Source: Chara braunii (Eukaryota > Streptophyta > Charophyceae > Charales > Characeae). From it: 51,407 nucleotides of DNA. Below the pieces are notes generated by a model. That model saw only the letters and a program-made list of their open reading frames with translations. It did not search any database and had not been told where the DNA came from. The position numbers and the translations under genes are program-made. Positions 42,540 through 51,407 of this stretch are shown piece after piece (position 1 is the first letter of the stretch; every line of letters begins with the position of its first letter). The DNA lies in NCBI GenBank assembly GCA_003427395.1, contig BFEA01000212.1, positions 1,541,230 to 1,592,636 of the forward strand, written 5' to 3'.

Positions 42540-42873
42540 TCAAGGAGTTGAGGACACAGTTGGGCTCCTGGGCCACTGGGACTGACTCAGGAGGGCAGGC
42601 CATTGAGCGACAGCAGTAGGAGGCCATGAGCCAGCCTGCAAGGGCAGCTACTCCCCAGATTTCAGAGCCTCGCGAGAGTGAGGAAGTGGCTGTGACAGAA
42701 ATGACCCACGAGGGCAGGCCACTGAGGTTGGATACCCCCGAGTACAGGCCCGAGGGGAGCGGGCAGCAAGGGGAGTCGAGTGCTCAGGGACTTCTGGAAA
42801 GGACTGAGGGGTCATGGCGCCTGCCTCAGAGTCACGAGGTGGACAGGGAGACAGAACACTCTGGCCCCCCTCA
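42540..42873 (+). pseudogene. Plus-strand fragment of the downstream Gag-like ORF family
   Basis: The frame has ELRTQLGSWATGTDSGG, a stop, then AMSQPARAATPQISEPRE, VTEMTHEGRPLRLDTPEY and GSWRLPQSHEVDRETE. The last block is the same peptide encoded on the opposite strand at 43411-43471 in element C. The fragment is therefore a second, oppositely oriented copy of the same polyprotein, from its Pro/Glu-rich middle. It ends abruptly near 42873. Confidence 0.6.
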
Positions 42874-43155
42874 TCTCCGGCAGACTCATGTCTCAATTGT
42901 TTTAACTCTTAAAACACATTGGAATCTGAATATAAAAACGAAAATGTAAACCAAATATCCCGAGTATCACACAGTTGAGCCTCACCTCTCAAGTCATGAC
43001 AAGGAAAAGTCCCCAAAACTCTACTGTACATTATTTCCTATTTGCGTGCAGAAAACCAGAACACATGTATCTGACTCATGCCATTCTATATCTCTAACCT
43101 ACTCTTTCTATGTACAAAACATCTCACTCCTACTGACGTACAGGCAACCCAGCCC

Positions 43156-45870
43156 CTACTCACTCATCTCCTCCTGGTTTTGCCTATACAACTGAGCTCT
43201 ACCCCCATCTGGAGCTTTCTCCACCACTCGACCCTGCCTATCGTACATTTTGTCATCTCGCTCAATGACCCGTCCTGCAGCCCTGTCCTTGAGGAACTTA
43301 GGACACTCTAGGGCCCTATGCATGCCATCCAGAAAGCAGAAGCACATGGCCTTCGATTTCCTCTGAAACCTCTTCTTCCTTTTCTGGACTCCTGACGACG
43401 GGAGTGTCTCTTCTGTCTCCCTGTCCACCTCGTGACTCTGAGGCAGGCGCCATGACCCCTCAGTCCTTTCCGCCTTTGAGGTCTCTCGGGTGGCATACCT
43501 ACTTCCAAGGTGGCTACCAACTCATCCAGGCGCGATGACTTCTTCCCTTATGCCTCAGGCTGAGGGGGTACCACTGCTGCAGTAAGGGTCCCTTCCTGTA
43601 CTTCCAAAAGGATCGTTAGCGACTCTTCTGCCGCTTCTTCCTCTGCCGGTGCAGGCTGGGGCTCCTGGGTTGGCGCCTCCATAGGGGCGCTTGCTGAAGC
43701 AGGGGCCTCTTGCTGCGAGGCTAACTCAGTGGGAGCCTTGAACTCAAAGCTTCCTTTGTTAGCCTCTCTCCTCGCCTCTACACCTTCCCTACTCCCCCTT
43801 GCTGAGATGTTTCTGCTGCCTCCCCCTGGCCAAACAGTCCCTGCATCCCTTCGCCCTGAATGCCATACCTGCTCTGTTCAGTCCAATCGACCACCTTAGT
43901 GGCTTAAAGTCCTTCCACTGCAGCTGACATCTCCTTGAGCTTCTTCTCCCACTCAACTTCCTTCGCTTCCAGGCGAGTCCACCAGGCCTTGTTCTCGGCT
44001 CTTTCTTCTGCAAGCTGAGCGGTCAGTTGTTCCACCTCTCCTGTCCTGATTGCCTACTCATCCTTGAGCAGAGTATACCTCTGAAAGGACGTGGTGGTTG
44101 CTTGCCGTATCCTTCTGTCCACCCGTTCGATGGCCCTTCTGGTGGCAAAAAATCCCAGCTCCCCGATCTCTATCGCCTCATCTGCCCTATCATTTGCCTG
44201 CCCTACCTCTTGTGCCCTCTGGCGGGCTGCCTCCCTTCGATACTCATATCTGGCCCACAGCTCGTCAATCCTCTGCTCGCTCGTCTTAAGGTCAGCTGGT
44301 AGCATCGACGCTATCCCTGCAGCTTCCATCCTGTCTCTTTGCTCATGTATCTCTACGAGGACGCCTGCATCCTGGCAGACTTTGCCTCTGCGGTCTCATC
44401 TGGCACCTTCCCCGTCCTTACTTCGCGGACTTCCTCGGCTGGGGCTTGCGCACCCCTCTGAGGCGCGGCATGCGGTGACCCAGACGATGGCCCAACCGGA
44501 ATAGACACCTCCATATCGGGGTGCTCGGATGCATGCGCAGCTAAGCGCAAATCAATGACCATGCGGGGCTCAGTCCTCCATCCCCATTCCGGTTCCCGCG
44601 CCTCGACCTCCTGTCTGGGTGACATAGTGGCTTTTGGCGGGGGCGCTGGAATCTCCTAGCTATCTGGCTCCGGGACTCCCTCTGGCCAAGACTGCCGCAT
44701 CTGGGCTGGAACTGGGGTGCAGGGGGTAGTGTCATCCTCAATCATAATAACCTCTCCAACGTGCAACTCCTTCTGGCCATGCGGCTCAGCCTCCGGACTA
44801 GGGCGTGCCGTCTCCTTTCCCGATGGATCCGTTGGGCCGATTCCCACTGAAGGGGCCTCCCACTGGGAAGCATCAAGATGGGCCTCCAGACTCCGGCACG
44901 GTGCTGCTGACAATTCACCCTCCTCCTGCTCTGATAATCGTGGCGAAAGTCCCCGTAGCTCACTCCCAGTAACCTGACGGAACTCCACCTGCCTAAGTCC
45001 ACAAGCAGGGAAGGACTCTGCCGCCCAAGTAAGTCCTGCTCGCCCCCCTTCTCGCTGTGCCAAAGCCTTCCGGCCTCCCCTGGTCGCAATCGACCCTCTC
45101 GGCTCCAAATCTCTTAAGCCTCTTGCTTCGTCGCCTCCTATCGACCCTGGGCTATGGCCTGCCTAGCTCTGGCCGCCGAAACGCCGCCCTTAGTTGAGTC
45201 TGGCAATCCTCCCAGTCACATGCCCGATCCCGAATCTGTCTCGCCAGTGGTCGCTCCGCCCCTCTGGTCCAAATGAGTAGAGTCTGCATCCACTTTTCCC
45301 TCGGAACCCCCAGATCACTCATATACCGCTCATATGCCGGGATGAATTCTTCCGCATTCCCTTCCTCCAAGCGAATAGGTAACCCATCACGCCCCACAGG
45401 CGAAGCCCTCAACCTCTGCATCCTCGCCTCTACCTTTGGCCAGGTCAACGCCTCCTCCCTGATTTGTGCGATAGGCTCCTCAAACCTCTCAATCCCTCTC
45501 AAATGTCGTACCCTCTCAGATACGTCCCATCCTCTCTGGGTCGCATGATCTCGGTAGACGTCTAGGAAGAGCTCGATGTTGTCATCATCAAGTACGGGTG
45601 TAGGCTCTCTCCTGAAGGCCCCATGCCGCTCTCCCCCTCCGGATGGCCCGAGAGGTCTCTGTCGTGGCCGTGTGTCCCTCCCGCCCCTCTGCATGGCTGT
45701 CTTCAAGAAGTCAGACCTGCACATCAGGCGGAGAGAAACAAACAGGCACACAACAGGATCAGCATACAAGCTCCACAACCTTAGAGCAAACACACACCCA
45801 ATCTCAGACACACCAAGCCCTTCCCTCCTTCTATCCAGCCTAGCCATAATTTGCGATACTCAGAACGAGG
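43156..45870 (-). pseudogene. Element C: second Gag-like polyprotein 3' of integrase
   Basis: Read on the minus strand from about 45847; the likely ATG is 45695, MQRGGRDTRPRQR. The capsid-like region has DDNIELFLDVYRDHATQRGW, EEALTWPKVEARMQRLR, EEFIPAYERYMSDLGVPREK and CDWEDCQTQLRAAF. A long Pro/Glu-rich part follows (45108-44353). Next is a coiled-coil stretch (SEQRIDELWARYEYRREAAR, 44329-44054; ERAENKAWWTRLEAKEVEWE). The C-terminal zinc-knuckle-like CFCFLDGMHRALECPKFL has CX1CX5HX4C, one residue off the canonical CX2CX4HX4C. Several frame shifts and stops occur. Only about 50 bp separate the integrase stop from this frame, with no LTR between, so it appears to be a downstream gene of the same element. 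Confidence 0.7.
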
Positions 45871-45899
45871 GCTTACTTAGAAAGGGATTGTGGCTTTAC

Positions 45900-46802
45900 C
45901 TATTCCCTGGCCACAAACTTCTTTAGTCTTGTCTCGGATACCCAATCTTTCCATTCCGTTTCACTCAGCTCCTCGATCTGATAAGCCCCAAACTCGCCAC
46001 ACCGCACAATTCTGTAGGGTCCCAACCACCTTTTGTCGAGCTTCCTCGACCACTGCTTCTCCAAGGAAGAGTCGTATAGTAATACGATGTCTCCGACTGC
46101 CAAAGGCTCTTTCCGCACTCGTGCCATCTGATCCCACCGCATCTTATCCTCCATTCGACTCCTCTCGACATGCTTGGAGGCTTCACGTATCCTTTCCTCA
46201 TCCGCGCCCACCTGTCGCGGTCGAGTATCGAGCAACTCTTCAAACGACAGGTTCGTCTCCAAGTCCTGGCGCCTCCAAGTCTTCAGGAAGCTCTCGATGG
46301 GGAAGGTGGCATGCCTCCCAGACCAAAGAGTGGTAGGCGCGTACTTGGTAGTCCTCTTTACCGTGACGTTCTCCACGAAGAAGGTTGCTCGCAGAAACTT
46401 TGGCCATTGGCCGGGTTTGCCTTCCGTCCACTTGGCTAGGAGATTCGTGATGGTACTATGCCCTCTCTCCACAGGTGCATTTGCTTGAGGGTGCGCAGCG
46501 GTAGTATAGTTTGCCACTACGTCATATCCCGCAAGCAAAGTCTGCACCTCGTTACATGTGAACTCTGATCCTCGATCCATCACGAACTCTTTGACGAAAG
46601 GGTAGCACAGGTAATACTCTTCGATACAGCTGGCCAAAACTGGGCCGGTCTTCGTGCGAAAATAGCTCGCCCGTCCACAAACCCAGTAAGGTTATCTCGT
46701 GCATCGAAGATGTAATTACACCCGTTCTCCCCAATCGACATGAAGAGTAGATCCAAATGTACGACTGCGCCTACCTCTCAAGGAAGTCGACCCAGCGTCC
46801 GT
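45900..46802 (-). pseudogene. Element C integrase core, 5' end removed by LTR insertion
   Basis: On the minus strand from 46802: VGAVVHLDLLFMSIGENG (first Asp), ARDNLTGFVDGRAI, a frame shift near 46640, FVMDRGSEFTCNEV (second Asp) and HPQANAPVERGHSTI (Glu), so the DDE triad is complete. An intact 245-codon frame (46637-45900) continues through KWTEGKPGQWPKFLRATF, TTLWSGRHATFPIESF and KRWLGPYRIVRCGEFG to LKKFVARE. The HHCC domain and everything upstream are cut off at 46803, where the plus-strand LTR begins. This is the best-preserved integrase core in the window. Confidence 0.9.
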
Positions 46803-47606
46803 TGTCGGGACTGGTGGGTCCCGAATAACTTCCCATCACTCAAGAGACTGAATATGGACGAACTGTGCACAACAGAGAAATCTAGAGTGAGGAGGCAGGA
46901 GAGAGAAAAGACGAAGGATTAGGCCACAAGAGGGAGCGATGTCATGGAGTGAAAACCACAGGAGGAGAAAACCAGCAACGACACGAGAATAAGCGCAAGA
47001 ACAGGGGCATATAGGACATAGCATGAGGCCGGGAGGGTCGTTGAAATGCAATAAGACTAAGCCCAAAGGTCCCTTGAACCAGCATATGCAGCACGACAAC
47101 GATCAAAGAATGAGGAAGTCGAGAGATGGATGACCTCGGGGCAGTGGGAAGCTAGAGAATGAGGGGCCAACGTGGGGGCCACCTACGGGAGCCTCGGAGC
47201 GGAGGCCCGCGACCAAAGAAATCAGCGCGCACAAGGTGCAAGAAAAGACAAGGGAGAGGGGTCTCCATGGGGCGGCAAAACGCCCAAGGGACGTGGGACA
47301 CCTCGGGGAAAGGCACCCGGGGCCACGTGGGACTAAGTAAAAATAATGGCATCCGGGGCAAAATGTGTCGGGGACCACCCGCGAGACTAAGTGTCGGGGA
47401 CCGCCGGCGGGACTACGTGTCGGGGACCACCGGCGGCACTAAGTGTCGAGGACCACCGGCGGGACTAAGTACTGGGTACCACCGACGGGACAAGTGGCCG
47501 GGACATGTGAAAGTCCCAAGAAGAAACGGCGGCATCGCATGAGGGAAAATAATAAGGGCAAGGTGCACCGTCAAGATCGACATCTTGACGACCAAGAATA
47601 TTAGCA

Positions 47607-47628
47607 CCACTAGTGCAAGCACTAGTGG
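47607..47628. repeat. CACTAGTG palindrome in right LTR, copy 1
   Basis: CCACTAGTGC, AA, GCACTAGTGG; homologous to 3755-3780. Copy 2 is at 49020-49041 and matches 2472-2503. Confidence 0.85.
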
Positions 47629-49105
47629 TAGCAAACGGGAAGGTCAAAAGGAAAATAAAAAGTAAAGAAAACTGAAGTGGGAGGCATGGGAGCCATCCAA
47701 AAAATCTCGGATTAGCCTCCCTCAAGAAAATGAAGTCAAATGAGACCCCGTGTGAAAAATAGGCCTCCGGGTGAAAATCGGAGTAGGAAGGGCCATTATG
47801 GGAGAAAGATAGGAGTGAGAGGAAGCTCCTATGGGCATGAGAAAGCCATTATTGCAGTCCGAGATATAACGGACTGCACCTTGGGCATAGGAAGGGCCAA
47901 AACTAAGAGGAAGGGGCTAGAAAAGGGCCTTAACGGCCACTTGCCACTTGACATGCTAGAAAAAAAAAAGAGAAAAGACAAAAAAATGTGAGAGAATAAG
48001 ACAAAAAGAGTGAGAGGGAGTGAGTGAGTTGGCCGTCAGTAGGGACTGCCACAAGTAGGGACTGGCAGGTCCCTACTGTCCAAGAAAGGACGAAAAAGAA
48101 AAGAAAAGAAAAGAAAAGAGAAAAGAAAAGAAAAGAGAAAAAGGTCTTAACGGTCACAAATGGCCACTTGGGGAGATTCATCCATGACCAGATTCATTCT
48201 GGAATATGGAGGTTACAAAGGACTTTGATTTTCTTTGATTTTTGCAAAGAAAATCAAGGCCCCATGCAACTGAAATAAAATGGATTACATGCATGAGGAG
48301 AAACACATGTTTTAGGTGCATCCGGAGTCAAAATCAAGTTCGAATGCACTTGGGAATTGACCGTTTCTTTTTCTTTTGAGTAGGGGTTAGTTGTGGGGCA
48401 TTGGGGCTAGGAAATCGACCCGTATTGCAGTCTGAGTTGCAACGGACTGCATGGGGGAGGGAAAATACATGTTCTAGGTGCACCCGGAGCCAATATTGAG
48501 CCCGGATGCACTTAGAAATTTAACGCTTCATTCTCTTTTAGCATGGGGCAAATTGTGGGGCTGTAGGACTAGAAAGATGGCCATGACTGCAGTCCGAGAA
48601 ATAACGGACTGCATGGGGGTGCCTAGGCTAAAGGAAAATGAGTCACGGCAAGCTCGAAAGGCTAGAAAAAACGCAATTTCGGCATAAGGCAAGTGGACAC
48701 GGTAAACGGCAACCGTGAAATGAGATCTCACGGCCTAGAAAAATCAGCACACATGTAGAGATGATGGGACCACCAAGGGCAAAGGGGCCCCAAAAATAAA
48801 AATGGGACATCGTCCGGAATGTTGTCGGGGACCAAGTGGGTCCAAATAATAAAAATCGAAAAACGGGACCGTCGGTGAGACAAGAAAATGAAACTAGTGT
48901 GGAGGAGAGTGGCGGGGACTTGGGATGACCCAAGGGAACCATGAGCAAGCACAAGGAATATTTGTGCAAGCAAACGGCACCGTCGAGATCGAGGATCTAG
49001 ACGATGGAAAATATCAGCACCACTAGTGCAAGCACTAGTGGGGGCAAGTGGGAGAGCCATGGGGAGAAAATAAAGCAAAATAATGATGTTGGGAGGGCTG
49101 CCTAG

Positions 49106-49127
49106 TAGTCCGAGATATCTCGGACTA
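49106..49127. repeat. Perfect 22-bp palindrome in right LTR
   Basis: TAGTCCGAGAT followed directly by ATCTCGGACTA. It is a member of the same hairpin family as 47854-47877 and 48589-48612 (GCAGTCCG...CGGACTGC). Confidence 0.85.
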
Positions 49128-50694
49128 GCTAGGCATGAGAAAATAAAGCCTCAAGAGGCTCAACATGAGAAAAAGGTTGTCCTTAAAAAATCGGAGCAAA
49201 TGGGGCTCAAAATTGGACAAACGGAGATAAAACAAAGCCCTCTTGGAGCATGGGGGTGACATTGTTGGAATCCGAGATATAACGGTCAAGTAACAGCCAT
49301 GAACCTGGTCTTGAATAAGACCCTAAGGCCTAGAAAGAGGGTGCACAACAGTTTGACACTTGTCACAACTGAAATAAAAGAAAAAGAAAGAAAAATGAGA
49401 GAAAAATTAGGGAGAATGAGACAAAAAGGGAGAAAAGAGTGGAGGAGAGTGTGTCGGCCTACTGGAACCTGCACAGTAGGGACTGGCAGGTCCCAACTGT
49501 GACCTCATCCCTCCTAGAATGAGGGAGGGCAATCCGGATTGCAGGGATATGGCCCCAAGGGCCATATATCAATAAAATTTGAATTAAAAGGAAGAAAATG
49601 AGAGAAAATGTAAAAGAAAAATGACCGGTTTAGTTTTGGACCATGGATCTGAGATCAGATCTCATGGTGGAAAGGAACTAGCCGTTTTTTGTGGGCCAGC
49701 TCAAAAAGGTTAGCTCCGGAATGAGGTGGCAGCCCAAAATGGAAAGAAACAAAAGAGGGAAAATCACGAAACTGTGCATTTAGCCCAAAAAGAGAGCCAG
49801 ATGCACCAAAAATTGAAAAAGTGGACTTAGGGGTTCAAAATTGAAGCAAGGGCTACTAGGGGGTGGCACGGATTATTGGTGGCCTTGGATCTCAACCAAA
49901 TCCAAGGCTGAAAATATGCCGCTACATGGAAAAATATCTCGGCCTACCAAAAATGGGGTACAAACTGAAAAAACCGAGAAAAAAGTTCATTAGGCCTTTT
50001 TCTCTCAAGTAAAGTTGCCCCTTGAACATTGGGACCCAAGGGGGCAACATTTGTGAGGTGAAAAGGAGGCCGGAGTAGGCCAAGAGGCATTCCGAGTTGG
50101 TACCAACAACTCGGACTACATGTACTTGGCCAAAAAGAGGCCCGGGTACCTCCGGAAGGGCCTAGTAGTAGAATTTGGCCTTGGGGGTACCTCGGTTCAC
50201 CTCAAGGCACATGGGGAGGCTCATGGGCTGGCCGGACTGCTGGTTTCAGCCTACATAAGCTGGAAATTCAGTCCGCCACATTCACAATTGCATGAGGAGT
50301 GCCCATGCTGCCCAAGTGAGCTCATAGAAACACTCTTTCACTTGGAGAGAGAAGAGGGGAACCCATGTCAGTTTAGGAGCTTGGTCGAGGCCATGAGGTA
50401 AGGAGAGGAGCTCTAGAGACTAGTGATAGGGAAGTTGGCCCAAGGGAGGTGATCCGCAATAGCCCCCTGGGTGTGAGGAAGAAAGAGAGGCTAGAGGGAG
50501 TCTTATTAGCCCTCCTAGAGGGGAGGACTCCATAACTATGGTGGTTGGAGCTTGGGGTAACTTGAGTAGAGGTGAGAAAGGAAGGAGAGAGGCTTCAAGA
50601 AGGAGGGAGCCATAGCCAAGGAGGAATTGTGCAAGGAGAAGCGACTCCATCCCCAAAACATTAACAGGGTGAGTGAAAGGAAGAGGATGCATCT

Positions 50695-50855
50695 TCTTCT
50701 TCATCTTCTTCTTCACCTTCTTCTTCTTCTTCTTCTTTTTTTCCTTCTTCTTCTTCTTCTCCTCCTTATCCTCCTCCTTCTTCTTCCTCCCGTTCTCCTT
50801 ATTCTTCATCTTTTTCTTCTTCTCCTTCTTCTTCTTCATCTTCTTCTTATTATTG
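50695..50855. repeat. Pyrimidine (TTC) tract of right LTR
   Basis: TTCTTCTTC and CCTTCTTC steps on the plus strand; the counterpart of the purine tract at 566-838. Confidence 0.9.
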
Positions 50856-50879
50856 GGATACTCAAACTCTTGTATTTCA

Positions 50880-51407
50880 TTCACACACTCGTAGGTAGTG
50901 CTCCGATTCTTCTATGGATGATCTCATGTTGGTTACTTGTGATTTGGGCTACTCAAACTCTTGTTTTTCACTCACACACTAGTAGGTAGTGCTCCGATTC
51001 TTCTACGAATGATCTCATGTTTGTTACTTGTGATTTGGGCTACTCAAACTCTTGTTCTTCACTCACATGCTAGTAGGACATCCTCCGATTCTTCCATGGA
51101 TGATCTCTTGCTCAAATCTTGAGAGATAGCCTAGTGCAACTCTTGTTTTTCATTCACACACTAGTAGGTATGCTCCGATTCTTCCATGGATGATCTTTGA
51201 TGCAATCTTGGTGATCTAGCCTACTCAAACTCTTGTGTTTCACTCACACATTAATAGGTAGTGCACCGCTACTTCTATGAATGATGTTTGATTCAATCTT
51301 GGTGATCTAGCCTACTCAAACTCTTGTTTTTCACTCACACACTAGTAGGTAGTGCACCGCTACTTCCATGGATGATCTTTGATGCAATCTTGGTGATCTA
51401 GCCTACT
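50880..51407. repeat. ~92-bp tandem array of right LTR
   Basis: Repeats of CTACTCAAACTCTTGTTTTTCACTCAC... with TAGTAGGTAGTGCxCCG and TTCCATGGATGATCT at about 92-bp spacing. It runs off the right edge and mirrors 1-560. Confidence 0.9.

Larger units (their letters stand above)
46803..51407 (+). mobile_element. Long LTR, plus orientation, truncated by window edge
   Basis: It begins TGTCGGGACTGGTGGGTCCC at 46803 and follows the left LTR in reverse complement to the right edge, with frequent substitutions and small indels. The two are too different to be a pair from one recent insertion. The left flank is interrupted element C integrase (CAGCGTCCGT before the TG), so this is the start of a 5' or solo LTR inserted into element C. 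No polypurine tract precedes it. The target-site duplication cannot be checked because the other end is outside the window. Confidence 0.85.

Noticed and set aside
1-51407. Giant DNA transposon with ~4.6-kb terminal inverted repeats
   Set aside because: The inverted ends are LTRs of a Ty3 family: one abuts a polypurine tract and the other interrupts an integrase gene, they are clearly diverged, and both run past the window.

Overview
The window looks like a transposable-element-rich block of a green-lineage nuclear genome. Nearly all recognisable coding sequence is Ty3/gypsy LTR-retrotransposon: Gag zinc knuckles, aspartic protease, RT with YIDD, RNase H and an HHCC/DDE integrase. I found no intact host gene. 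The wording of the RT and integrase (PVERGH, YIDDNP, VxHLDL) and a tRNA-Asp-type primer site of the kind used by plant Ty3 elements suggest a streptophyte. The style resembles retroelements I associate with the charophyte alga Chara, but that species guess is inference from memory and needs a database search.

Layout. (1) 1-4544 is a minus-strand LTR longer than 4.5 kb that runs off the left edge. A related, visibly diverged copy lies in the opposite orientation at 46803-51407 and runs off the right edge. (2) 4545-~19400 is the body of a giant minus-strand element, here called A. Read 5' to 3' on the minus strand it has four tandem paralogous pre-gag ORFs (19407-15889), gag (15319-13178), protease, RT, RNase H and the start of integrase (13084-9486), an accessory ORF (9259-8474), a long 3' region with minisatellites (38-, 63- and 40-bp units), a polypurine tract, then the LTR. 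(3) 19408-23545 is leader-like DNA with a GA microsatellite and a 92-bp array, bounded by a minus-strand primer-binding site at 23545-23562. (4) 24021-24638 is a minus-strand ORF related to the pre-gag modules. (5) 25390-32730 is a plus-strand element, B: pre-gag modules, gag, protease, RT, RNase H, integrase, with many stops and shifts. (6) 32731-42540 has no convincing genes but is rich in structure: a 118-bp array, an array of ten hairpins with covarying stems, palindromes, a U6 snRNA-derived sequence and tRNA-like boxes. (7) 46802-43156 (minus) is the end of a third element, C: integrase core followed directly by a second Gag-like polyprotein. The integrase is interrupted at 46803 by the right-hand LTR.

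All three elements are decayed. Many in-frame stops are TGA, TAG or TAA where the family alignment implies Trp, Gln or Arg, as expected from cytosine deamination in silenced DNA. The most interesting items are the tandem pre-gag protein family shared by A, B and the 24-kb ORF, the covarying hairpin array at 36576-37369, the Gag-like ORF placed 3' of integrase in C, and the palindromes conserved between the two long LTRs.
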